DNA of 9,337 nt from Actinomycetota bacterium. GTDB taxonomy: Bacteria > Actinomycetota > Acidimicrobiia > Acidimicrobiales > JACCXE01. Shown here in pieces: positions 1-5,894 of the stretch. The DNA is taken from NCBI GenBank assembly GCA_013697265.1, contig JACCXE010000116.1:1-9337 (forward strand), written 5' to 3'. The position numbers and the translations under genes were made by a program. Under the pieces are notes generated by a model. That model was not told where the DNA came from. It saw nothing but the letters and a program-made list of their open reading frames with translations, and ran no database searches. Numbering within the stretch: position 1 is the stretch's first letter; each line of letters opens with the position of its first letter.

Positions 1-1202
1 CTACTCCGGTGTGCAGGCCATCTTGGGTCGGCGCGTGGCACGCCTCGCCGTCGCTCTACACCGGCCGGCTCGCCGGCCCGCTGTCGATGGACCCGCAGGC
101 CGATGACGGCGCGGTGCCCTCACTCAGCGGGCGCACCGTGCGCATGGTCGTGACGCCGCACGCCAGCGGATCTTCTCTGCGGATCACGATGTCGAATCGC
201 TACGGCGCCTCCCCGCTGCGCCTCGGGCTCGTAACCGTCGGACACCAGGCGGAAGGGGCCTCGGTCGTCGGTTCGACCATGCGACCCGTCACCTTCGGTG
301 GCCGCACCACCGCATCGGTGCCTGCCGGTGGCCAACTTCGTAGCGACCCTGTGACGCTCGGCGCGATCGCGGGCCGTCCGTTGGCCATCACCGTCTTCGT
401 CCGCTCGGCCGACACGTCGGTCACACGCCACGTCGACACGCGGCGCACCTCCTACGTGTCAGACGCGAACACCGCAGCTGACCCCGCCGCCGCGCCGTTC
501 ACCACCGCGACGCAGTCCACGTTCTACCTCACCGGCCTCGACGTACTGGCGCCGACGCGTGTCAACACGGTCGCGGTCGTGGGCGACTCGATCACCGACG
601 GCACCGGCACCACGCTCGACGCCGACCGACGTTGGACCGACTTCTTGCAGGGCCGCCTCGACACGTCGGCACCAACGCAGCGCATGTCGGTGGTCAATGC
701 CGCGATCAGCGGGAACCAGCTGATGACCGACCGGGTCTTCTTCCACGGCTCGAGCGCGCTCTCGCGTTTGTCGTGGGACTTGGCGCCAATCGCGGGGCTC
801 ACCGATGTGATCTTGCACGAAGGCACCAACGACATCGCGTTGCGAACACCAGCGCGTGGCGCGGCGTCGATCATCGCCGGCATGCGGCGCTTTGCCGCCG
901 CGGCCCACGGCCTGGGGTTGCGCGCCCACATCACCACCATCACCCCCACGACCTTCCAGAACCACGGCACGCCCCGCGCCGTTGCGATCCGTAACGCGGT
1001 GAACAACTGGATACGTAGCCAGGGCACCCAGGTCTTCGACGGCGTCTTCGACTTGGCGGCCGCCGTCAGTCACCCGGGCAATGCGGCGGCGCTGTACCCC
1101 GACTACGACTCGGGCGACCAGCTCCACATCAGCGACGCCGGACAAGCGCAGTTGGCCAACGCCGTCGACATCAACGCGCTCACCGGCAGCCGCTGCCGGT
1201 AA
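1..1202 (+). CDS. SGNH/GDSL-family hydrolase, probably secreted; 5'-partial
   Basis: Serine esterase or lipase of the SGNH fold; the substrate is unknown (family members act on acyl or acetyl esters). The reading frame is open to the window edge, so the true start and any signal peptide are missing; the GTG at 9 need not be the start. Counting from that GTG, residues about 6-180 form a beta-rich N-terminal domain opening with WVGAWHASPS, typical of secreted two-domain GDSL proteins. The SGNH domain follows: block I GDSITDG with nucleophile Ser194, oxyanion Gly235 (AISGNQ), oxyanion Asn274 (EGTNDI), and Asp370/His373 in GDQLH. All four SGNH residues are present. The only cysteines are Cys2 and Cys396, one at each end, suggesting a disulfide and hence export. 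The stop is TAA at 1200-1202. The next gene starts 99 nt downstream, so an operon is uncertain. Confidence 0.9.
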   Translation, partial: TPVCRPSWVGAWHASPSLYTGRLAGPLSMDPQADDGAVPSLSGRTVRMVVTPHASGSSLRITMSNRYGASPLRLGLVTVGHQAEGASVVGSTMRPVTFGGRTTASVPAGGQLRSDPVTLGAIAGRPLAITVFVRSADTSVTRHVDTRRTSYVSDANTAADPAAAPFTTATQSTFYLTGLDVLAPTRVNTVAVVGDSITDGTGTTLDADRRWTDFLQGRLDTSAPTQRMSVVNAAISGNQLMTDRVFFHGSSALSRLSWDLAPIAGLTDVILHEGTNDIALRTPARGAASIIAGMRRFAAAAHGLGLRAHITTITPTTFQNHGTPRAVAIRNAVNNWIRSQGTQVFDGVFDLAAAVSHPGNAAALYPDYDSGDQLHISDAGQAQLANAVDINALTGSRCR

Positions 1203-1301
1203 CCCGCCGCCTCACGGGGTTTCGGCGGCACGTCACAGAATCTTCACGATCCTGGCGTGCCCGACGCGCGGAGACGGCGGCGGGCGGAAGTACCGTTGCC
1301 C

Positions 1302-2171
1302 ATGAACTTGGCGCTGCCGCCGTGCCCACTGCGGCGAGGCGCGCCCCCCGCCTTGCCGGCGGGTCACCTGCGGTGGTCGCGCACCCTCGTGCAAGGCCGC
1401 CCCGCCGTCTACGGCGAAGCCGGCGACGGGCCACCCGTGCTCTTCCTCCACGGCTGGGGCCTCGGTCACCACACCTACAAGCGGGCGTTGGCCCGCCTCG
1501 CCCTCAGGGGCTGCCGGGTGCTGGCGCCGGCCATGCCCGGCTTCGGCGGCACCGCGTCGCTGCCCGACGGTAGCGACATCCACGCCTTTGGCGCTTGGGC
1601 CAACGCGTTCCTGACCGCGGTCGGCGTCGACGAACCCGCGGTTGTCATCGGCCATTCATTCGGTGGTGGCGTGTCCATCACACTGGCCCACGATCATCCT
1701 GAACGTGTGCGCCAACTCGTGCTCGTCAACTCGGTCGGCGGCGCCGTATGGGGGCGGGGCGACCGCCAACTGTCGGACCGGGCGCCATGGCAGTGGGCCT
1801 ACGAGTTCGCCAAGGAAGCGTGGCCGCCGCAGAAAGGCGCCCGCATGATTCTCAGTGCGCGCGAAGATTTCTTCGGCAACATGCTGCGCAACCCGCGCGC
1901 GATGTTCAACGCAGGCAAGCTCGCCAGCGAAGCCGACCTGCGCACCGAACTCGCCGAGTTGAAGGCCCGTCACCTTCCCGTGGTCGTGCTGTCGGGCGAA
2001 CACGACGGCGTGATCCCGCTGTCCGCCTTCGACGCGCTGTGCAGCGCGCTGGGCATCGAAGGCCACGTGCTGCCGGGCAACCATTCGTGGCTGCTCGCCG
2101 ACCCCGACGCCTTCGACGAGGTGATGGCCAACGTGGTCGAACTCCAGTCCACTCTCGGAAAGGAGGCGTAA
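1302..2171 (+). CDS. Alpha/beta-fold hydrolase
   Basis: A 289-residue enzyme of the alpha/beta hydrolase superfamily, about the usual size for a cytoplasmic esterase, haloalkane-dehalogenase-like or C-C hydrolase; the substrate cannot be told. Visible elements, with Met at 1302 as residue 1, are the oxyanion HGWG (50-53), the strand-turn MPGFGG (78-83), the nucleophile elbow GHSFGG with Ser119, acid Asp235 in GEHDGVIP, and His261 in GNHSWLL. Residues about 125-215 form the cap. ATG 1302 is preferred over an in-frame GTG at 1257, because the extra 15 residues are arginine-rich and unlike the family, and GGAAG (1286-1290) lies 11 nt upstream. No signal peptide or membrane segment is seen; the first 25 residues are proline-rich. 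The stop codon shares its last A with the start of the following ACT-domain gene, so the two are almost certainly co-translated. Confidence 0.9.
   Translation: MNLALPPCPLRRGAPPALPAGHLRWSRTLVQGRPAVYGEAGDGPPVLFLHGWGLGHHTYKRALARLALRGCRVLAPAMPGFGGTASLPDGSDIHAFGAWANAFLTAVGVDEPAVVIGHSFGGGVSITLAHDHPERVRQLVLVNSVGGAVWGRGDRQLSDRAPWQWAYEFAKEAWPPQKGARMILSAREDFFGNMLRNPRAMFNAGKLASEADLRTELAELKARHLPVVVLSGEHDGVIPLSAFDALCSALGIEGHVLPGNHSWLLADPDAFDEVMANVVELQSTLGKEA
2160..2166 (+). promoter_or_regulatory. Strong Shine-Dalgarno for the tandem-ACT gene
   Basis: AAGGAGG lies inside the last codons of the alpha/beta hydrolase gene and ends 4 nt before ATG 2171. It fixes the start of the ACT gene and rules out the much longer upstream reading frame in that phase, which would run through the middle of the hydrolase gene. 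It is the strongest ribosome binding site I see in the window. Together with the TAATG junction it suggests efficient, coupled translation of the second gene. Confidence 0.85.
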
Positions 2172-2959
2172 TGGCAACGATTGCCCAACTGCGCAAAGGG
2201 TTGGCGGCTACGACGGTGCCCGACGACATCGCCAAGGCCTTGATCGCCGGCGCGTCGCCACTGTGGCTGTCGAGCGACAGCGGCGCCCAACTCGCCGAAG
2301 ACCTGGCCCTGTGTCACCCGCCGCTCAAACGGGCCGAGGTGCGGGCCCGGGCCGTGGCCGCAGAAGAGGGTTGGCGGCTCACCGTCGTGGCCCATGACCG
2401 CAAAGGCTTACTGGCCGACACCGCCGCCATCTTGAGCAGGGCGGACTACAGCGTGCGGGGCGCGTCGGTCGCCACGTGGAACGAGCTCGATCTCGCGCTA
2501 CACGCCATGACCGTCTGCGGACCGGCACCGTCCGACGCCGAGCTCGACGAGTTGGGTGCCGCGCTGCGCGCCGCCAGCAACGGCACCCGTCCCGAACCAA
2601 AGTTCTCCCCCGTCGGACGCGCGTTCGTGCGCCGCACGGGCGAAGCGAACGGCGACGCCATGATCAGCGTGGTCGCACCAGATCAGGCCGGCTTGCTCGC
2701 CGCGATCTGTTCGTGGTTCGCCGAGTCCGACACCAGCATCGAGGCGGCGTGGATCACCGGCGACGACGAAGCCAACGACGTGTTTGTCGTGAGCGGCGAC
2801 GTCGACGTTGCCGGCCTCGAGCGGCGCCTCACCGCCGAGGGTGAGGGCGGCAGCATCACCGACTTAGCCGGCGACATGTTCGCCCAGGCCCGCGATCTCG
2901 GTGAAGGCCTCGTCCGCACCGGTGTCGACGTCCTCAAGGGCCTCTTCGCCCGCAAATAA
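2171..2959 (+). CDS. Stand-alone tandem ACT-domain protein, GlnD C-terminus-like
   Basis: A 262-residue protein with no catalytic domain. Residues 1-66 are a helical segment (VPDDIAKALIAG...) that resembles the linker preceding the ACT domains in GlnD (PII uridylyltransferase). ACT1 spans about 67-135, with the ligand-loop motif HDRKGLL at 75-81. ACT2 spans about 163-222, with PDQAGLL at 170-176. Residues 231-262 form a likely amphipathic helix ending GLFARK. GlnD itself is about three times longer (nucleotidyltransferase, HD, ACT, ACT); here the first two domains are absent, and the upstream DNA encodes an unrelated hydrolase in another frame, so this is not a decayed glnD. ACT domains usually bind amino acids (glutamine in GlnD), so a small-molecule-sensing role, perhaps acting on the adjacent hydrolase, is an inference. 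The start is fixed by the Shine-Dalgarno at 2160-2166 and the one-base overlap with the preceding stop. Confidence 0.8.
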   Translation: MATIAQLRKGLAATTVPDDIAKALIAGASPLWLSSDSGAQLAEDLALCHPPLKRAEVRARAVAAEEGWRLTVVAHDRKGLLADTAAILSRADYSVRGASVATWNELDLALHAMTVCGPAPSDAELDELGAALRAASNGTRPEPKFSPVGRAFVRRTGEANGDAMISVVAPDQAGLLAAICSWFAESDTSIEAAWITGDDEANDVFVVSGDVDVAGLERRLTAEGEGGSITDLAGDMFAQARDLGEGLVRTGVDVLKGLFARK

Positions 2960-2992
2960 GAAACGCCCCCAGCCTGAGCCGGGGGCGTTTCT
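2959..2992. terminator. Bidirectional intrinsic terminator
   Basis: A perfect 12-bp inverted repeat: AGAAACGCCCCC at 2959-2970 and its exact complement at 2981-2992, with a 10-nt loop. It starts on the last base of the ACT gene's stop codon. On the plus strand the stem ends in CGTTTCT, a short U-tract. On the minus strand it ends in GTTTCTTATTT, a better U-tract, and begins 2 nt after the 3' end of tRNA-Gly. It therefore probably terminates both convergent transcripts. Confidence 0.88.
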
Positions 2993-2994
2993 AG

Positions 2995-3070
2995 TGGAGC
3001 GGTAGACCGGGCTCGAACCGGCGACCTCGACCTTGGCAAGGTCGCGCTCTACCAACTGAGCTACTACCGC
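2995..3070 (-). tRNA. tRNA-Gly(GCC)
   Basis: A complete 76-nt cloverleaf on the minus strand. The acceptor stem GCGGTAG (3064-3070) pairs with CTACCGC (2999-3005), followed by discriminator U and an encoded CCA (2995-2997). The D-arm is GCTC-AGTTGGTA-GAGC. The anticodon stem CGACC/GGTCG closes the loop TTGCCAA, with anticodon GCC at 3035-3037, reading glycine codons GGC and GGU. The variable loop is AGGTC, and the T-arm loop TTCGAGC closes on GCCGG/CCGGT with one G-U pair. The U73 discriminator fits bacterial tRNA-Gly. It lies 23 nt downstream of the acyltransferase stop codon on the same strand and is followed at once by the terminator hairpin. Confidence 0.97.
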
Positions 3071-3094
3071 AGGTTTCCTGCGGAGCGAAAACCT
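3071..3094 (-). other. Hairpin between acyltransferase stop codon and tRNA-Gly 5' end
   Basis: Read on the minus strand, AGGTTTTC (3087-3094, starting on the final A of the TAA stop) can pair with GGAAACCT (3071-3078) in an 8-bp stem with one G-U pair and an 8-nt loop. It directly abuts the first base of the tRNA. There is no U-tract after it, so it is a poor terminator. A processing or separating hairpin between mRNA and tRNA is one reading; chance is possible. Confidence 0.4.
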
Positions 3095-4575
3095 TACCCG
3101 GCGGGAGCGTCCGCAACCTTCTTCGTTGCGGCCTTTTTCGCAGCCTTGGGCTTTTGAGGCGCCGATTGGGCGTTGGCCAGCTTCATCAGCTCGTCGAGGG
3201 ACTCGTCGAGGTACCGGGCGATGCTCTCGACGTTCGGGATGGTCTCGGCGCAAGCGACCAGGCCGAAGTTCATGGTGTCCATGTAGGACATCACGGTCAT
3301 GTTGAGAGCACCACCGTCCATGATCGGACCCATCGGATACATCGCGACCATGCGGGCACCGGCCGAATACAGCGGGAAGGGCGGGCCGGGCACGTTCGAG
3401 ATCGTGACGTTGAAGATGGGACGGTGGCGGTCGGCCATCTTCATGTTCGAATACAGCCGCGCCGCGCGCGCCGCGATCGCCGGCGCCGCGAACTCGGCCC
3501 AGTTGGTGAGCGTGTCGGCGCCGATCGCCTTGTCCTGCTCTTTGGCGTTCTTGGTCGCGTTGCGAATCGTCGCAAGTCGCTCGATCGGATCGTCAATGTC
3601 GCTGGCCAGCGACACCAGCATCGAGCTGACCCGGTTGCCCATCGCGCCCTGCTCGTCTTCGGCGCGTACTGAGATCGGGATCATGCCGACGAGCGGACCG
3701 TCGAGCTGTTCGCCCCTCTCGTCGAAGTAACGCCGCAGGGCGCCGGCGCACATGGCGAGCACGATGTCGTTGACGGTGCCACCGAGCGCGTTCTTCACGT
3801 TCTTCACGTCGGCAAGGCTCATCTGCGTGAACGCGAACTTGCGGTGCGGCGAGATGGCCGTGTTGATCGACGTGTTCGGGGCACTGAACGGCGCGGGAGG
3901 CGGCGCGGTGTCAGGCTCGCGGTTGCGCCGCCGCAAGTTGAGCGCGGCCTCGGCGGTGCGGCGCACGGCTTTGGCCGCGGCGAGGGGTTGGCGCGACAGG
4001 CTCTGCAACGCGAAGCCGACCAGCTCGGCATCTGACGGGATGCGGTCGGCCTGCCAGGTGTCGTCGGCCGGGTCGAGCACCATCGTCTCGGGTGACAGGT
4101 CGAGCAGGTTCGCGGTGAGCTCGGCACCCGACACGCCGTCGATCGCGGCGTGGTGGGTCTTGGTGACCGTGCCGATGTAGCCGTCTTCGAGGCCTTCGAC
4201 CACGTACATCTCCCACAGCGGACGGCTGCGGTGCAACGGGCGGGCCATCACGTCGGCCGCGAACTCGGCGAGCTCGGCGGCGCCGCCCGGCGCGGGCAGA
4301 GCGGCGCGGCGCACGTGGTAGTCGACGTCGAAGTCGGGGTCTTCGATCCACAGCGGATGGTGCAGCGAGAACGGGATCTGCACGAGTCGGCGCCGGAACG
4401 GTGGCAACAAGGGCATCCGGTTCGCCACCATCTCCTTGACCTTCTCGAACGAGTAGCCACCGGGGACGTCACTCGGGTCGAACACCGCCGTGCTCGCCAC
4501 GTGCATGTGCGCGCTCGGCGTTTCGAGATAGAGGAACGTAGCGTCGAGACCGGTCAATCGCTGCATATCCCTCAT
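3094..4575 (-). CDS. Wax ester synthase/diacylglycerol acyltransferase (WS/DGAT family)
   Basis: Transfers acyl groups from acyl-CoA to long-chain alcohols or diacylglycerol, making wax esters or triacylglycerol storage lipid, probably at the inner face of the membrane. The 493-residue product begins with the family-typical QRLTGLDATFLYLET and carries the active-site HHAAIDG (141-147, His142 and Asp146 of the HHxxxDG motif). The conserved C-terminal-domain motif VNDIVLA follows (Asn269-Asp270), then PISVR. Length is slightly above the usual 450-480 because of a Lys/Ala/Pro-rich tail from about residue 468. The start is ATG 4575 or the in-frame ATG at 4566 (residue 4). The first has GAAG 7 nt upstream; the second gives the MQRL start common in homologues. 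It begins 4 nt after the stop of the Fpg-type gene (TGAGAAGATG), so it is co-transcribed with it. Which acyl acceptor it prefers cannot be read from the sequence. Confidence 0.93.
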   Translation of the reverse strand: MRDMQRLTGLDATFLYLETPSAHMHVASTAVFDPSDVPGGYSFEKVKEMVANRMPLLPPFRRRLVQIPFSLHHPLWIEDPDFDVDYHVRRAALPAPGGAAELAEFAADVMARPLHRSRPLWEMYVVEGLEDGYIGTVTKTHHAAIDGVSGAELTANLLDLSPETMVLDPADDTWQADRIPSDAELVGFALQSLSRQPLAAAKAVRRTAEAALNLRRRNREPDTAPPPAPFSAPNTSINTAISPHRKFAFTQMSLADVKNVKNALGGTVNDIVLAMCAGALRRYFDERGEQLDGPLVGMIPISVRAEDEQGAMGNRVSSMLVSLASDIDDPIERLATIRNATKNAKEQDKAIGADTLTNWAEFAAPAIAARAARLYSNMKMADRHRPIFNVTISNVPGPPFPLYSAGARMVAMYPMGPIMDGGALNMTVMSYMDTMNFGLVACAETIPNVESIARYLDESLDELMKLANAQSAPQKPKAAKKAATKKVADAPAG

Positions 4576-4579
4576 CTTC

Positions 4580-5443
4580 TCACTTCAGGAGACGGGACAT
4601 TCTGCGATCTGCTAACGGCTTGCCGTCGGTCTGGCACGTGGCGCAGTACTGCAGCGATTTCGTGGCGAAGCTGACTTCACGGATCACGTCGCCGCACACC
4701 GGGCACGGTTGGCCGGTCTTGGCGTGCACCCGCATGCCGGAACGCTTCTCGGCCTTCAGGCCCGCCGCGGGCAGGCCCTGGCTGCGTTCGAATGCGTCGG
4801 TGAGCACGCTCAGAATCGCTGCGTGCAGCGCGCCCAGTTCTTCTTCGATGAGCTTGTTCGCCTTCTTGAACGGCGACAGGCGCGCCGCGTGCAAGATGTC
4901 GTCGGAATAGGCGTTGCCGATGCCGGCGATAAGGCGCTGGTTGACGAGCGCTCCTTTCAGTTGCACCGAGCCGGCTTGTTGCAACAGCTCGCCGAGAACG
5001 TCTTTGGTGAAGGACGCGTCGAGCGCCTCGGGCCCGAGCGACGCGACGAACTCGATGTCGTTGGGGTCGCGTACCACCCAGACCGACAGCCGGCGGTCGG
5101 TGCCCATCTCGGTCATGTCGAAACCCGACCCGTTGTCGAGCGCGGCGCGAAAGGCCAGCGGGCTCTTCGTGGGCTTGATCGGCGTGGTCGGCACTACGTC
5201 GTGCCACTTGATCCAGCCGCCGCGGGAGAGGTGAGTGACGAGCCACACACCGTCAGTGTCGATCTCGAGGTACTTGCCGCGACGAGTCACGCCCCGCACG
5301 GTGCGGCCGACCAGCGCGTCGATCGGTGGGTCGAACGTCTTGAGCGCGGCGATGTGGGCGACCCGGGCCTTCGCAATCGCGTGGCCCGTGATCCGCTCGT
5401 CGAGGAACCGGGCCAGCGCTTCGACCTCGGGCAGCTCAGGCAC
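4580..5443 (-). CDS. Fpg/Nei-family DNA glycosylase/AP lyase
   Basis: Bifunctional base-excision-repair enzyme that removes oxidised bases and nicks the abasic site. The 287-residue protein starts PELPEVE, giving the N-terminal catalytic Pro2 (Schiff base) and Glu3, with Lys57 in RRGKYL. The helix-two-turn-helix lies around 165-191 (LIAGIGNAYSDD, Asn177). The C-terminal zinc finger uses Cys247, Cys250, Cys267 and Cys270. In E. coli Fpg an essential arginine sits six residues before the third zinc cysteine at the finger tip; here the aligned segment is TKSLQYC, without arginine. I recall SLQYCATCQ as recurrent in actinobacterial homologues, so this may be a subfamily trait, and fpg versus nei cannot be assigned. 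The start is GTG 5443, with GGAAG at 5452-5456 8 nt upstream. It overlaps the end of dut by 8 nt, indicating one transcript. Confidence 0.92.
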   Translation of the reverse strand: MPELPEVEALARFLDERITGHAIAKARVAHIAALKTFDPPIDALVGRTVRGVTRRGKYLEIDTDGVWLVTHLSRGGWIKWHDVVPTTPIKPTKSPLAFRAALDNGSGFDMTEMGTDRRLSVWVVRDPNDIEFVASLGPEALDASFTKDVLGELLQQAGSVQLKGALVNQRLIAGIGNAYSDDILHAARLSPFKKANKLIEEELGALHAAILSVLTDAFERSQGLPAAGLKAEKRSGMRVHAKTGQPCPVCGDVIREVSFATKSLQYCATCQTDGKPLADRRMSRLLK

Positions 5444-5870
5444 GGCCCGTGCTTCCGAAGCCGCCGTCGCCCCGGGCGTGGTCGGCCAGCTCGTCGACGG
5501 GTTCGAACGTCGCCTGCTCGACGCGTTGGATCACCAGTTGCGCGATGCGGTCGCCGACCGCTACGTCGTAGTCGGCCTTCGGGTCGAGGTTGACGAGCAG
5601 CACCTTTAGCTCGCCCCGATAGCCGCTGTCGATAAGGCCCGGCGTGTTGAGGCACGTCACGCCGTGCTTCAACGCCAGGCCGCTACGGGGCAGCACGAAG
5701 CCGGCGTAGCCCTCGGGAATGGCCAGGCGGACCCCGGTGCCCACGAGCGCCCGTCCCCCGCCGGCTTTGAGTGCCACCGCCTCGGCTGCGGTGAGGTCGG
5801 CGCCCGCGTCGCCGGGGTGCGCGTAAGCCGGCAGGGAGGCTCCGAGGACCGGAACGTTCGGGGAGGTCAC
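5436..5870 (-). CDS. dut: Deoxyuridine 5'-triphosphate nucleotidohydrolase (dUTPase)
   Basis: Hydrolyses dUTP to dUMP and pyrophosphate, keeping uracil out of DNA and feeding dTMP synthesis. At 144 residues it has the normal length for a homotrimeric dUTPase, with all five motifs in order: I GDAGADL (20-26), II PRSGLA (61-66), III NTPGLIDSGYRGE (75-87, catalytic Asp81, stacking Tyr84), IV GDRIAQLVI (106-114), V RGDGGFGSTG (133-142). The start is set at GTG 5870. The frame stays open for 71 more codons upstream, but those overlap the divergent orn gene and show no dUTPase similarity. No Shine-Dalgarno precedes GTG 5870, and a TATTCT sits 6 nt before it, so a leaderless transcript is plausible. 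It is the first gene of a unit with the Fpg-type glycosylase and the acyltransferase. Confidence 0.95.
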   Translation of the reverse strand: MTSPNVPVLGASLPAYAHPGDAGADLTAAEAVALKAGGGRALVGTGVRLAIPEGYAGFVLPRSGLALKHGVTCLNTPGLIDSGYRGELKVLLVNLDPKADYDVAVGDRIAQLVIQRVEQATFEPVDELADHARGDGGFGSTGRA

Positions 5871-5876
5871 GCATCG

Positions 5877-5882
5877 AGAATA
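5877..5882 (-). promoter_or_regulatory. Putative -10 element of the dut-fpg-acyltransferase unit
   Basis: TATTCT on the minus strand matches the actinobacterial TANNNT pattern. It ends 6 nt before GTG 5870, which would place transcription start on or next to the start codon. No clear -35 hexamer is visible, which is common in actinobacteria. A six-base match in a short region is weak evidence by itself. Confidence 0.4.
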
Positions 5883-5886
5883 CGTT
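5881..5886 (+). promoter_or_regulatory. Putative -10 element of orn
   Basis: TACGTT fits TANNNT and ends 8 nt before ATG 5895, giving a predicted transcription start at or within a base or two of the ATG. It overlaps the opposing putative dut -10 by two bases. A GGGGG run (5887-5891) lies only 3 nt before the ATG, too close for a normal Shine-Dalgarno. No -35 is visible. Confidence 0.35.
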
Positions 5887-5894
5887 GGGGGTGC

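Noticed and set aside
1200..1229. Short inverted repeats after the SGNH hydrolase stop (GCCGCC/GGCGGC and AACCC/GGGTT), considered as a terminator
   Set aside because: The stems are 5-6 bp, compete with each other, and are not followed by a U-tract. I see no convincing promoter or terminator in 1203-1301.
1748..2170. Possible 141-residue N-terminal extension of the ACT-domain protein
   Set aside because: It lies out of frame within the alpha/beta hydrolase gene and is arginine-rich, and the strong Shine-Dalgarno at 2160-2166 marks ATG 2171 as the start.
2995..3070. tRNA-Gly as an integration site for a mobile element
   Set aside because: There is no integrase, no direct repeat of the tRNA 3' end, and no foreign-looking gene in the window.
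2864..3253. 129-codon minus-strand open frame across the tRNA
   Set aside because: It runs through the tRNA and terminator and is out of frame with the acyltransferase; a chance frame.
4709..5593. A 294-codon plus-strand open frame across the glycosylase gene and the end of dut
   Set aside because: Shadow of the minus-strand genes, which carry full catalytic motifs; the translation is Arg/Val-rich without a domain.
5852..5859. GAACGTTC palindrome near the dut start, considered as a LexA/SOS box
   Set aside because: The actinobacterial SOS box has four bases between the half-sites (GAACNNNNGTTC); here there are none, and an 8-bp palindrome can occur by chance.
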